A stretch of DNA of 64,000 nucleotides from Siphonodentalium dalli (GCA_032622095.1 CP136061.1:67461127-67525126), one strand, 5' to 3'. Numbered from the stretch's first letter, positions 47,564 through 58,559 are shown. Program-made: numbers and translations. Notes: generated by a model from the sequence alone, not told the origin.

Positions 47564-50554
47564 CGTTGTCGATCCAAACGCAGACGCGGTTCGAGAGGGG
47601 GTCGTCGGAAAAGGCGCTTCATATCCGTCATTACTAGAAGCAGTCTTTGTGATGAGCGTTCTGATTATAAATTCCGCTCATCCATTTCGGAAAATTTGAT
47701 TAACCTGCATCAACATCAAAATGAAAATTGTCTTTCCATGGCTTATTTCAATGCTCGTTCGGTTAGGAATAAGACGGCGGAAATTTATAACTTCGTGGTT
47801 GACTGTAAATTCGACCTGATATTCATAACGGAATCTTGGCTAAGTTCATCTGGAGATGAACTGATAATGCAGGAAATAACTCCTCCGGGTTATAAGCTGT
47901 TCTCTTCAGCTCGAAAGACCGGACGCGGCGGAGGCATTGTGTTAATTTTCTCGGAGACCCTCATAGTCAAATCCACCACCATCTCGAAATTCAAATCATT
48001 TGAACTCTGTGAATTCGTTGTCAGATCATCCGGTCGATCTGTAACTCTCCTCTGTCTGTACCGACCACCACCTAATAAAAGAAATAAACTAAAACATTCG
48101 ATGTTCTTAACTGAGTTCACAACACTCTTGGGTAGTTACGTTGGACATCAAAGACAATTGTTTATTCTCGGCGACTTCAATATCCATTTTGATTCGACAA
48201 CTGACAGTGACGTTAACGCCATAAAAACTTTAATTGATGATTCGGGCATGAAACAACTTGTATCCGTACCTACGCACCGACAAAACCATATTTTGGACTG
48301 GGTGATTGTTCGCAAAACTGACCCTCAACCCATAAACCTGACGGTGCAGGACATCGATTTATCTGACCACTTCTTGGTCACTCTCAAAACAGACATCGTA
48401 TGTCCCATATCACTTAAACGAACCACTACCTCTCGAGATTTGAAGTCCATCGACAGTGTTAAATTTTCCGGTGATCTAGTTTCTAGTTTCTACACCCATC
48501 CAAGGAAATCCCCTCTTCAGTGGTTCATTAATCTACGTGCTTTACTGGATGGTCATGCGCCTTTAGTCACACGCAAAATTCGATGTCGTCCATCTACCCC
48601 GTGGTTCAATGATGAAATAAAGAGTGCCAAAGCTGATAAGCGGCATGCTGAGAGGAGATGGCGAAAATCCGGTCTAACAGTTGATCGTCAAATCTATGTT
48701 GAAAAGAACAACCGTATGAATCAAATGACTAGATCTGCCCGTTCGGAATATTATAACTCTAAAATCGCGAATGCTAAATCAACAAAAGTCATCTATTCCA
48801 TAACCAACGAACTAAGTGGTAAGAAAAAAGTACCAATTCTTCCTACTAATGTTAAAGAAAGTGAATTACCGGATGCTTTTGGTGAATATTTCCGTGACAA
48901 AATTGCAAACCTGCGTTACCAGCTAGATGTATCAAATGCTGAAGCAGAGTTCAAACCGTTCGTTGGTGACAGTCTTAGTTCGTTCTGCAAGCTTACATGT
49001 GATGAGGTCAAGGAACTTATTTTATCATCCACTTCAAAAACATGTGTTTTGGATCCCATTCCAACTTCTTTACTGGTGGAACATATCGATTTTATATTAG
49101 AACCACTCACAAAGCTCATAAATTGGTCTTTGTCTGAAGGTGTTGTTCCTGACTGTTTTAAGGAGGCCGTTGTGATTCCCCTGATTAAAAATAATTCTCT
49201 GGATGCCGACTTGCTAAAGAACTATAGGCCCATCTCAAACCTTCAATTCGTCTCGAAGCTGTTAGAAAAAGCTGTCCTCAAACAACTGAGAAATCATATG
49301 GAGAAACATTTGCTTCTGGAAAAATTTCAGTCAGCGTACAAACCTGGTCACAGTACTGAAACTGCATTGTTGTGTATCACTTCAGACCTTCTTCTTGCCA
49401 GTGATGATAACAAGTTTTCACTAGTATCCCTGCTTGACATGAGCGCAGCTTTCGATACTCTTGATCACGAAATACTGTTGAAGCGATTGGAAATTTCTTT
49501 TGGGATATCTGACAGCGCGCTCAAGTGGTTCGGTTCATATCTCTCTAATCGTGTTCAGAGGATTCAAATTGGCAGTGCGTTTTCCAAAACCTTTCATCTG
49601 CAATATGGAGTCCCTCAGGGATCTGTCCTGGGGCCTGTCTTGTACTTAATCTACACCAAACCACTTGGTGAGATCATCAGGCGACACAGTGTTTCTGCTC
49701 ACATGTATGCTGATGATACACAGCTTTACATTTCTGGTGATAACCCATATTTTCTTCTCACTGTAATGGAAAACTGCATCGGTTCTGTGAAATCGTGGAT
49801 GTTGGCTAATAAACTAAAATTAAATAGTGACAAAACTGAAGTAATGTGGGTGTCTAAGCCGTCATACATAGAAAAGGTGGGCATAGATGTTATGACTATT
49901 GATGGTAACCAAGTTTATTTCTCAGATAAGGCGAAGAACCTTGGTGTATTTTTGGATAGATCACTCTCTATGACATCACATATTAGCCAGATATGCAAGA
50001 CAATATACATTGAACTTCGAAAACTGGGTCAAATGAGGAAATACATAAACACTGACTCAGCTAAAAAACTTGCTTCATCTCTGATTCTGAGTCGACTTGA
50101 CTATTGCAACTCTCTTTTGGCTGGTATACCATCTATCCAAATTACCAGGCTTCAGCGTCTGCAACACACTGCTGCAAGGATAGTTCTGTGTCGTAAAAGA
50201 TCTGACGACACAGATGAAATGTTGCAAGAACTACATTGGCTACCTGTGACAGATAGGATTATTTATAAACTTGTTACATATGCATATCAAGCAACCCATG
50301 ACCCAAAATCTCTTCCAGCATACTTCAGTGATATCCTTGTTCCGTATGTCCCACACCGATCACTTCGTTCAGAGGACAAACTTCTTTTGACACCATCTGG
50401 TGCTAATTTGATCACGGTTGGCTACCGATCTTTCAAAGTAACATGCGCAAATGCATGGAATCCTCTGCCATTGAACATAAAAGAGTCACCATCTCTTGAC
50501 GACTTTAAAAAGTCATTGAAAACTTACTTGTTTGCACGGCGTTTCAGAAAGTGA
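47564..50554 (+). CDS. LINE ORF2: endonuclease-reverse transcriptase (5' truncated)
   Basis: The open frame covers 997 codons including the stop. An Arg/Lys-rich stretch (RRRGSRGGRRKRRF) opens the preserved part. Numbering from codon 47,696 as 1, an APE-type endonuclease spans about 15-230: NARS (N19), TESW (E46), YRPP (Y122), GDFN (D160, N162), LDW (D201) and SDH (223-225), all intact. Reverse transcriptase spans about 490-760: DMSAAFDTLDH (D581), GVPQGSVLGP, YADD (671-674) and LKLNSDKTEVM. The C-terminus has ELHWLPV and WNPLPLNIKESPSLDDFKKS, typical of CR1/L2/Rex1-type elements. The protein nicks target DNA and primes reverse transcription of its own RNA. There is no methionine near the truncation point and no ORF1, so this copy alone is probably not autonomous. 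The exact clade needs a phylogeny. Confidence 0.93.
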   Translation, partial: RCRSKRRRGSRGGRRKRRFISVITRSSLCDERSDYKFRSSISENLINLHQHQNENCLSMAYFNARSVRNKTAEIYNFVVDCKFDLIFITESWLSSSGDELIMQEITPPGYKLFSSARKTGRGGGIVLIFSETLIVKSTTISKFKSFELCEFVVRSSGRSVTLLCLYRPPPNKRNKLKHSMFLTEFTTLLGSYVGHQRQLFILGDFNIHFDSTTDSDVNAIKTLIDDSGMKQLVSVPTHRQNHILDWVIVRKTDPQPINLTVQDIDLSDHFLVTLKTDIVCPISLKRTTTSRDLKSIDSVKFSGDLVSSFYTHPRKSPLQWFINLRALLDGHAPLVTRKIRCRPSTPWFNDEIKSAKADKRHAERRWRKSGLTVDRQIYVEKNNRMNQMTRSARSEYYNSKIANAKSTKVIYSITNELSGKKKVPILPTNVKESELPDAFGEYFRDKIANLRYQLDVSNAEAEFKPFVGDSLSSFCKLTCDEVKELILSSTSKTCVLDPIPTSLLVEHIDFILEPLTKLINWSLSEGVVPDCFKEAVVIPLIKNNSLDADLLKNYRPISNLQFVSKLLEKAVLKQLRNHMEKHLLLEKFQSAYKPGHSTETALLCITSDLLLASDDNKFSLVSLLDMSAAFDTLDHEILLKRLEISFGISDSALKWFGSYLSNRVQRIQIGSAFSKTFHLQYGVPQGSVLGPVLYLIYTKPLGEIIRRHSVSAHMYADDTQLYISGDNPYFLLTVMENCIGSVKSWMLANKLKLNSDKTEVMWVSKPSYIEKVGIDVMTIDGNQVYFSDKAKNLGVFLDRSLSMTSHISQICKTIYIELRKLGQMRKYINTDSAKKLASSLILSRLDYCNSLLAGIPSIQITRLQRLQHTAARIVLCRKRSDDTDEMLQELHWLPVTDRIIYKLVTYAYQATHDPKSLPAYFSDILVPYVPHRSLRSEDKLLLTPSGANLITVGYRSFKVTCANAWNPLPLNIKESPSLDDFKKSLKTYLFARRFRK

Positions 50555-50667
50555 CTTTGATATTGTGTATATTTATATTTCTTGTTTATGTTTATGTCAA
50601 GCGCTTAGGGCCCGCTTATTGGGGATAAGCGCTATACAAATATTATTATTATTATTATTATTATTAT
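50555..50667 (+). other. LINE 3' UTR with hairpin and (ATT)n tail
   Basis: AGCGCTTAGGGCCCGCTTAT and GGATAAGCGCT form a stem-loop just before the ATT repeats. A 3' stem-loop next to a simple-repeat tail is the usual recognition signal of such LINEs. Confidence 0.7.
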
Positions 50668-50724
50668 TTTCTAACTGAAATTACACCAGAAAGTTGAAAA
50701 AAAAACACTAAGAAGCTAGTATAT

Positions 50725-51470
50725 ATTAGATAGATAGATAGATAGTTTATTGGTCAGAATGCTATACAGATTAAATAATGTTACAAACATAGATATATAT
50801 ATATATATATAGATATTGGCATCCTGCCAGGATTGACATGGCCTTTGTTTAAGGCCGTCTTCCTGTCAACCCTTCAACGAATAGTATGTATGCGTGTCTT
50901 GCCGATAAGCATGTCGCTGGTATTGTGCATAGATTATTAATGTATGCCTTATGGTGTGCGAACATTGATATATTTAACTGCCGACTCCTGATAATTATCT
51001 TTTTGGATCAGACGTGTCATGTTAAGTTGTTTGGAACCGCCGACAATTATATTATATTATATATACCTAATAATATATATCGAGAGATGCAGGCACCCGC
51101 TTAACCGAGTTGAATTTTATAAGAACGATGGTTATAGAATGAAGTGGTTATAATATGAAGTGGTTATAATATAAAGTTTTCTATGGGCGTGGTTGTCGAC
51201 ATGAATTATTGTTTGAATGTTGTACATGATGGATATTTGAGGCTCACAATTTTGACAGTCGAATTCCGGCACGACCCCTTAAACTTAAAGCGACATGTCG
51301 GATCCCGCTTGACACCAGACACGTTTATTAGGCTTCGAGACATATACACATACGCATAGGGCGTGTCAGTTGGTTATGTACAATCTGGACAGTAGGGATT
51401 ATCACATGCCACCTCATTGGGATAGGATTCGTCATAATTATAATAAAATTACCCCTAATTAAAAACAAAA
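50725..51470 (-). repeat. ~745-bp insertion private to duplication copy 2
   Basis: It begins with (TAGA)n then TAGTTTATTGGTCAG. Read on the minus strand this looks like a retroelement tail, AATAAACTATCTATC. (TA)n lies near 50,792. It is absent from copy 1 (near 20,785). No coding domain was recognised in 50,886-51,104 or elsewhere inside. Confidence 0.5.
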
Positions 51471-52454
51471 ATTGAACACATTTACAGTCATCCATCAAAC
51501 CGAAACCGAAACCAGATTTCGATATGTTTTTGTTTTTCTGAGAAAATTGACAAAAAATACAATACAACAGCCCTAAAAATGAATGTGGATGATCGATTGA
51601 GCAGTTATCTATCTATACCTGCATGAAAAATTGATGCTGCGGAATATTTTCGCTGTGGTGTATAATTCGTGTAGCTTTGTTTTGATTGCTTTTAATAAGA
51701 ATATTTCGCCTCTGCCAAGCTATGCAAATAAGACGACTCGATGCATAGACGCATGCGGCACTAAACATTAGATTTGGGAAACACCCGTCATAACAATATA
51801 GTACTTAATAGGTCTACAAGTTATTTCATAAACTGTTTATATTTGTATACAGTATCTTAGGTTGTCAATCTAATGCATATTCTGCTGTTTTGCTTGTGTA
51901 AAGACAAACATTATTTAAAAAGTGAATTATTTCTTACTTGTGACAAATTCCAGAGTTGTTAGTCGCGTGATTTTAAAATTAATTTTGTCAAATATGCCTT
52001 CAAATATCTCGTTCTGGGAAATTGTCATGTAAATCGGCGATGTTCTCTGGTTAGTATTGGCCATAAAGTTCTTAAATATGACAATGGGTGATTATATATG
52101 TTCTCAGATTTTATTATCTGTTAACTAAAAATTTAAGTTTCCTATTTTTCGAGTGTCGTTGATTGGCATATCGAGCGGATACGACCACATTTTAATGGTT
52201 AATTTATGGCACTACAAACGGAACGAAAAAGCAAGGTCCCTCTCACTATATTGAAATGTTTTTTTTATATAGAGATTCATGTAAGCTGGTACAACGTTTT
52301 ACAATTCAAAATGATCTATGTTTTATGATTATTGTGTTCAGTTGGTTCAATGTTGCCATTTTGCAAACCTTATAGTAAATTAGAACTTATTTTGCTTATA
52401 AATGTTCGGCTATATTGGAATAAATTTCAACTGTTGCGTTCAGGATATTCTTAA

Positions 52455-52760
52455 CTCTTTGTCCTGCCAGTGAGAATCGGACTGTTCTTGAATGTGTTCT
52501 TAATGTCTGCATATACCGCTTTGAGTAATGGGAGGTGAATGGGGAATATCCGTGGCAAAAGTCTGTTATGTACAAAGCATGCAGTTGCCCGGGAACGAAG
52601 CAGGTATATCATTTAATATTGATAACATTAACTGGCGGGTGCGCTAGGTAAATTACAAAATTATTCAGTGTTTGAGATTTTGTTTCCGGAAACTTCACCT
52701 ATTTTTTTTAAATATTCAAAATTTTTCATTATAATGGAACAAGTTCCAACCGGACCCGCC
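52455..52760 (-). repeat. inverted segment related to 23,640-23,830 and 45,880-46,905
   Basis: The reverse complement gives 'ctggcgggtccggttggaac', 'atttacctagcgca', 'aatgatatacctgctt' and 'ccccattcac' in the order found around the 46-kb foldback, but without the foldback. Confidence 0.6.
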
Positions 52761-54170
52761 AGATAAACACGTATTGTTTTAAGGACATCACCAACGAAAC
52801 AGTTTCAATTTCTTCACTATAACGTCTGAAGATGGCCATGACTCCAAACACCATGGTTATCATAAGACATAAATCAGTTTGATGCGTTAAACGTTCTGCT
52901 TGCTCACCGGAATCTATATATCAAAATTATTTAAATAATTGTTTTTTTGTGTGCGGCATATTTGTTTACCGGTAGCTCCTATAATGGTATTCCGATATGT
53001 TGAGAGGGACCTTGCTTTTTCGTTATGTATCTTGTGTCATAAATTCACCAAGTAAAATGTGGTCGTATCCGCTAGATTATGCCAAATCACGAGGACACTC
53101 GAAAAATGGGGAAGTTTATATTTAGTTCAGATACTAACATCTGAGAATATATAACCACCATCAGATCACTTACTTAACCACCTATGGGTATGCACAACTA
53201 TCTAATATAAAAAAGCATACACTCCTAGACAGCGTTTTTTCCTGAATAACAACTTTAATAGCTGAATATAATAAAAAACACGAACAAATTTTGACGACGC
53301 AACGGCATTGGCGCGAAGACGGGTGATCTATGACCCTTCTGTTTGGCGATTATTGCAATACTGGCTGAAACAGGCTCCCGAAGGGAACCTTTATTCAGCA
53401 TCGGAGGGCGCTGCGGCACCTTTGTGTGTTAAGGGCATGTGGCCCCTGTGTACGCTTCGCGCACATGACGGACAGATCATACTGTGTATATTTATTGACC
53501 ATATTATTATGCTACTTCAATATATCCTCGGGGGGGGGGGCGGATATGCTCATATTGGACCTAAATATTGACATTTGTTCATATGTAACTTATTGGGTTC
53601 TGATATAACCCCAGTGGACTCATACCCAATCTGTTAAATGGCGCAGACCACAGTGAAAACACACCTGTGACGAGTGGACATCTGGTGCTAAAATTGGCCC
53701 ATATTGAGCGTATTTGTTTTTTTTTATTTAAATAAAAAAATTTAAATAAAATTTTGTAAAAACTAACGCCGTTGTAACCTCCACCAGGGTACCCCAAATC
53801 ACCACATCAACTGTGGTTTAAATCGGTCTAGGCGTGTGGGAGAACAATCCAGACGGAACATACCCTACTCTTTTATATATACATGTATATATATGTCTAT
53901 GTTATATAGCTCATACCCACGTTTATCGCATGACGTATGCTCGTCATCGTACATCGCGCCATAATAGGACCATTTGCGTTAGAATTGTTTTGGAAAGCAG
54001 ACTTTACCATCGCCTTAAGGTCAACCAATTTTGAATGGCCATTTCCATTTTATTCTCCGTATAACTGTTTTTTTTTGTACAGTTAGAGTTGCAAGTATTT
54101 CTGGACTTATGTGTGGTATTGAAAAGATACATATGGTGTATCGAATTTTGAATTATATATTGATTTTTCA
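52761..54170. other. no recognised gene; one compositionally distinct block
   Basis: 52,970-53,130 is a reverse copy of words near 52,130-52,230 ('aaaaagcaaggtccctctca'). 53,275-53,480 is GC-richer than its surroundings and open in one frame (about 53,299-53,571, plus), but I recognise no family. A G-run lies at 53,529. Confidence 0.35.
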
Positions 54171-54445
54171 AAACTAGGTCAAGTGTTGTAATTCCAGATA
54201 AAAATTCTCAAAACAATAAATTTACAGAAAAAAACTAGCAATTTACCTAGCCCTGTCGCCATCTAAATGCTATGTCGATTTAATGATATGGCTGCTTTAT
54301 TTCCCAGACAACTGCTTCATATGTAACTTTGCTGCAGAGATTTGCATGAATACCCCCATTCAAAATGTGCCACTTGACCTCCCCCTTAAATGATTCCATG
54401 GGTCACAACACTCTGGCTGAATGAGCATTTTCGCACATTCAAGTT
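54171..54445 (-). repeat. second copy of the LINE-like 3' end at 16,540
   Basis: The minus strand shares CSFSQSVV, the following non-coding words and 'tctggaattacaacact' with 16,600-16,820. It is more decayed there and the frame breaks after SVV. It overlaps pieces of the 23,640 family. Confidence 0.4.
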
Positions 54446-54639
54446 TGCTCCTTCCAGAAATAGTTGGCAAGTATCCCTGCTGGTTCGGAGTACTGTATTG
54501 TGCTTTCTTCTACTGTCACTGATATCTTCTTGCATGCAGTTGATTTACGAATCATTAGCCTCGTGTGATAGTTCAACATTGCACATAATCTTTACTTTGG
54601 AACTATCCAACATACAACTCTCTGCACATGTATATGCGC

Positions 54640-54760
54640 CATGTTGTATACTATATATTACGGACGCCTCTCATGAACAGGAACGTGAATATAAGGTCTG
54701 CGTTGTTGTGTCCACCGTGGTATTTCCGCGTTGCACCTCTTTGAACCACACCTAATTTCT
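54640..54760 (-). repeat. hAT-like terminus and flank, copy 1 of a pair
   Basis: 'ctatatattacggacgcctc' followed by CAGGAACGTGAATATAAGGT, then 'gtgtccaccgtgg'. It is closely paralleled at 55,290-55,430. The CAGGAACGTG start and later words fit a decayed local hAT end, but the shared upstream ~40 bp shows the pair arose by duplication. Confidence 0.45.
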
Positions 54761-54924
54761 ATATTTGCCATGAATCTCTACTTTGTCTTCAACCGTATAT
54801 AGTCACATTTTACCAGTACAAAGCCTGGAATCTCTTTGTTGTGACTGGGAAGTTTATAACATTAAAACAATAGTGCGGCTAACATATTTCTTAGTTAATA
54901 CCTGTTCTTTACTATATTGTATGC

Positions 54925-55102
54925 CACAGTACAGGCGAAGGTCCTAGCTCGAGATTGCACGATTAAGGTGACTTTGTTGAGCCGATTTTATTTGCATCTT
55001 TTAAAATCATGCATTTCTCTGGGTTAATGCACTATTTATTGCGATATCGACTTGCAAAAGTCACAAATCATGCAATCTCGAGTTGGGACCACCCCTACTG
55101 TG
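54925..55102. mobile_element. 178-bp MITE
   Basis: CACAGTACAGGCGAAGGTCC and AGCTCGAGATTGCACGATT on the left are mirrored by AATCATGCAATCTCGAGTT and GGGACCACCCCTACTGTG on the right. No copy elsewhere was noticed. Confidence 0.75.
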
Positions 55103-55289
55103 AATTCGATTATTAAGGACCAGTATATTCTCCGCGTTGTTTGCTTAAATGTATAAAGCTCCCCGTCAAAATATCGAAGCTCTGATACTTTACTTTTATT
55201 GGGTGAAATATTATCTCTATAGGGACATAGAGATTACTGACACGATCTAGGAACTATCAAACACGTTAAACATGTCTACTTTATGCCCC

Positions 55290-55430
55290 CATATCGTATG
55301 CTATATATTACGGACGCCTCGATATGAACAGGAACGTGACCCTATATGGTCTCAGTTACATTACTGTCCACCTTGGAATTTCAAATTGCAACCCCGTGAA
55401 CACCGATTTTTCATAGCTTAAATTATTGCC
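55290..55430 (-). repeat. hAT-like terminus and flank, copy 2 of a pair
   Basis: 'gctatatattacggacgcct' then CAGGAACGTGACCCTATATG and 'ctgtccaccttggaatttca', the usual inner words of the local hAT family. Confidence 0.5.
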
Positions 55431-55459
55431 ACCCGAATTTTTTTTCGTTTACCTACTGA

Positions 55460-56070
55460 TTACCATGTTATATACGAGCATAGTAAAATACTGGTTACCA
55501 CGGTAAATTGTATAATACTTCGTAAACGAAGGAACTTTTCTATGCTCGAACTATTACATACCATGGTAATCTACCATAATGGCAAGGTAAATAGACATTT
55601 ACCATGGCAAAAACAAAATGTACGAACGTTTTACCATGTAAAATTACTGTTTAGGTGGTAAGACCATGGTAAAATGTTGGCTACCACAGTACTATTACTA
55701 TGTTAACCAAGGTACTTTACTGTGCTCTCATCTTATATAATATATATTACATACGATATGTTAAACGATCCTAATACCATGGTAAATAAACATTTACCAT
55801 TGTAAGGTTCCACATACCATGCACTACTATACCGTGGTAAATTTCAATATACAATGTTAATACTAGGGTAAGTTTTATTTCATTAGGGTCAATCAAGGTA
55901 TCCCAGATAGAACAAAAACACCATGGTAATTTAACATGGTCCTATCATGGTCTCTACTAGGGTACTATACCATGGTACTATACCATGGTAGTATGGTACT
56001 ACCATATGGAACCACCACGCTAAAGTGATATCTACCACGGTACTATGGTACTACCATGATCTCAGTATGT
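55460..56070. repeat. tract dense in ACCATGGT palindromes
   Basis: TACCATGGTA and near matches recur every 20-60 bp (for example near 55,559, 55,781, 55,920, 55,969 and 55,980), mixed with 'atttaccat' and 'ctaccacggtactat'. There is no fixed period, unlike an ordinary satellite. No coding sequence. Confidence 0.7.
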
Positions 56071-56079
56071 GTCCATTTC

Positions 56080-56632
56080 TGGGCTACAAAGTTGTTTCTT
56101 TCTGGAAGGCGACGGCGCTAATTCGCACGACAGTAAATATATTGTGATTTGTAATTTTCCGTACAGTAGCATCTAATGTTTAAGTATGATTGTATGTGGA
56201 TGCGCTGACAATTGCCATACAGATTAAAACCCCTTTCTTCGTTGGTACAATCTCTTCAGGAACACATTGATGACTCAATAAAATTGGGAGAGTGTATTGA
56301 ATAAGAGGCGTTTTAGATCTCATTTTGCTATTTTCCCGTGCAGGAACGCGCTATCATTGAACAGTACTCTGAGTGGTTTTCAGCGAGGGACTTTGTCAAA
56401 AGTATTACGCATTATAAATGAAATTGATAAAATTCTAAGAGTGGTATACTATCGAAGACAAAACAGGAAAACTTCCTGCATAATTTGCGACGTTGGAAAT
56501 ACACATTGGATATGTCGCTGTGGCGTTTGAGCACATTTAGTGTGCACCATAGGGCCACAGCTCTATACTACCCTTCAATAAAACACAATTTCTTGAATAA
56601 AAAAACATTAAGCAGATGCATTTATTTTCCAG
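56080..56632 (+). other. end of tubulin intron 1 (right gene)
   Basis: No gene recognised. 56,500-56,625 is homologous to 12,600-12,745 (minus strand). The last bases TTTATTTTCCAG form the 3' splice site of exon 2. Frames in 56,297-56,530 show no domain. Confidence 0.5.
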
Positions 56633-56855
56633 CGTGAGTGTATATCCATCCATGTCGGCCAGGCCGGTGTCCAGATGGGCAATGCATGCTGGGAGTTATA
56701 TTGTTTAGAGCATGGGATCCAGCCGGATGGTCAGATGCCATCAGACAAGACCGTCGGCGGCGGAGATGACTCTTACAACACATTCTTCTCCGAAACTGGA
56801 GCCGGGAAGCACGTGCCTCGAGGAGTCTTTGTCGATCTGGAACCAACTGTTGTCG
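56633..56855 (+). CDS. alpha-tubulin exon 2 (right paralogue, residues 2-75)
   Basis: This 223-bp exon has the same length and splice phases as the left copy. It reads [17 protein letters not shown] at the start and [10 protein letters not shown] at the end, with donor G|GTAAGG. It differs from the left copy at about 10 of 223 bases, three changing residues: Met16 for Ile, Tyr49 for Phe and Gly65 for Ala. Gln11, Lys40, Asp69 and Glu71 are kept. Seven of ten changes being silent suggests purifying selection through much of its history, though Gly65 and Met16 are unusual for alpha-tubulin. The Met codon must come from 45,157-45,159 or 31,813-31,815 upstream. Exon 3 is not found before 64,000, so intron 2 exceeds 7.1 kb. 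It could be a divergent functional paralogue or part of a partial duplicate. Confidence 0.95.
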
Positions 56856-57250
56856 GTAAGGATCTACTTTTAACTTATACACATCTCAATTATTATTGGT
56901 CGTTATGTAGTCACACCCGGAATAAATTGATAAAGCAGATTTGGTCTCAATATATGCGGACAAAATCCGCTTTGGTGAAAATTCCCAATTCAACATGGCG
57001 GCCAAAATGGCAGTTGGTATCGGAAGATGCTGGCTGAATTTCTGCGGTAGGTGCCCCAATTAATGTCTAATTAGTAATGAATTGAAATATACACAAACCA
57101 TACTTATTCGTATATCATATCTGTAAAATGTCTATCCCAAAATGGCCTCCAAAATCGATGAAATTAAAGTTTTTGAAAAATCGAATTTGAATAGCTAGTC
57201 CTATGAGAGTACACAACCGCTCCAATTATGCGAGGGAGAATTATCGTATA
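56856..57250 (+). repeat. conserved start of tubulin intron 2
   Basis: The first ~200 bp after the donor match the reverse complement of 8,570-8,782 ('acacatctcaattatta', 'gtcacacccggaataaattg', 'aaaattcccaattcaacatgg'). 57,010-57,250 also matches 1,850-2,080. Homology of intron as well as exon shows that the tubulin copies arose by DNA duplication, not retroposition. Confidence 0.75.
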
Positions 57251-57329
57251 AGAACGTTTGTATCGGATTGTTACTTGTTAGTATTGTAACCAATACATTG
57301 CCAGACATATCTGATTATTTAACTTCAGT

Positions 57330-57620
57330 TTTTTACCATATTTTTTTCCAATTAAAATGTAACTATCTTTGGAATGAAAGGTGATTATTGTTTTGGTATA
57401 TTTTAAATGTGTCACAATGTGTTTATTGACCAAATTACTAAAGATGGCTTCCAAAATGGCAACTAAACTGGGTAAAAAGTTAGTTTCACATATATCCGGA
57501 ACATAATTATCTGCTGTTCAGAAAAGGTAACAAAGTGTGACTGACTTTGTTAAATAGACAAGTTCGTTAAATGACTGACAACTCAATATTTTGTTCTGGT
57601 TGCCCCGGTACCTTATGATG
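57330..57620 (+). repeat. dispersed repeat A, copy 2
   Basis: Same ordered words as 18,181-18,560 and 63,535-63,900, including 'aagatggcttccaaaatgg' and 'ttctggttgccccggtacct'. It is split from its companion minisatellite by the element at 57,622-58,557. Confidence 0.65.
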
Positions 57621-57621
57621 C

Positions 57622-58557
57622 TTGAGTTTGCGCTCGTTGTGGCCAAATTTTCGAAATTGGCCAATTAAAATTTTATTTAGCTAAATTTTGGCCAAACTTG
57701 TTTTTACCCCAAATAGATACGGACAGCTAATTCGAAAGCACTGAATAGATCGACAGTCCGTAAGAAGTTAGGCGACGAAAGTAATTCGTACTTCGGAAAT
57801 ATCGTACCATGAAAATTTTGTAACTGGAGCGTTGATTGAATGGTGACTGGGAACAGACCTAGGTTGACGTATGACAATAAGAAGGGTGTGATGTTCTGTA
57901 GTGTGTGCATTCAGGCTGGTATGAGTAACCATTTCGTGGCTGGCTGCACAACATTTATTTTTAAATGTATATAATCGAACTTCACGAGACGGCAGCAGGT
58001 ACATGTAAGCTATACAAATTTAACCAGCCATTTCAAATAATATTGGATTTAAAACATTAATGGTCACTTGTACACTTGTTATGTGTGTTTTTGTTGATTA
58101 GGCAGGCTGCAAGATAAAATACCTAAATGCATTGTCCCAATATTAGATGTACAGGCCAGCAGCATTAAACTGGTTATGTAAAACGTCATAAACTACCTCC
58201 AGTCTAATAACAACCTGGCTTCACATAAAAGGTTTGAATACAATAGATATTCTACAATTATCACCTCACGATAATAAGGAACATATGTTTTATCTCTGCT
58301 AATATAGAGATGACAACTATCACAGCTCATTACTTTATTATTTAGCGACCTTACGAATAGCTATATGCAAGTATAATATTTTGTTTTTAAAGTTGTTTTT
58401 TGTTTTTTAATTATGATTTTATTTTGAGCAACAAATGAAGTTTAAAACATATATTTTTGTCATCAATTGTGAACCGCCCAGAAAATGATTTAATTTGGCC
58501 AAAATGTTTTCGAAAAAAATTGGCCATGGTCCAATTTGGCCACCGACAGCGCAAACA
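57622..58557. mobile_element. ~935-bp element with GTTTGCGCT terminal repeats
   Basis: Left end TGAGTTTGCGCTCGTTGTGG plus CCAAATT, right end AATTTGGCCACCGACAGCGC plus AAACACT. The terminal repeats are about 40 bp, imperfect, and each carries extra GGCCAAATT words. The 18-kb copy of the surrounding repeat runs from 'cataccttatgccg' to 'tatac' without it. No transposase frame; superfamily unknown. Confidence 0.65.
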
Positions 58558-58559
58558 CT

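Larger units (their letters stand above)
47562..50667 (+). mobile_element. nearly full-length CR1/L2-group LINE
   Basis: The insertion is delimited by comparison with copy 1 of the duplication, where 'catacttca' runs straight into 'gatattttctaactg' near 20,737. Here it is split by 3.1 kb. The 5' end starts inside coding sequence (slight 5' truncation). The 3' UTR contains AAGCGCTTA...TAAGCGCT, a stem-loop, then TATACAAAT(ATT)n as the tail. It is one long open frame with endonuclease and reverse transcriptase and no disabling mutation seen, which implies recent activity. Any target duplication is too short to recognise in the ATT-rich tail. Confidence 0.9.
46916..52455 (+). repeat. large direct duplication, copy 2
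   Basis: It is homologous to 20,098-23,640 in the same orientation, in pieces 46,916-47,561, 50,668-50,725 and 51,470-52,455. Interruptions are the LINE and a ~745-bp insertion. The segment that follows (52,455-52,640) is inverted relative to copy 1. Confidence 0.8.

Noticed and set aside
56622-56882. 86-codon frame antisense to right tubulin exon 2
   Set aside because: It is a shadow of the conserved exon and contains no independent domain.
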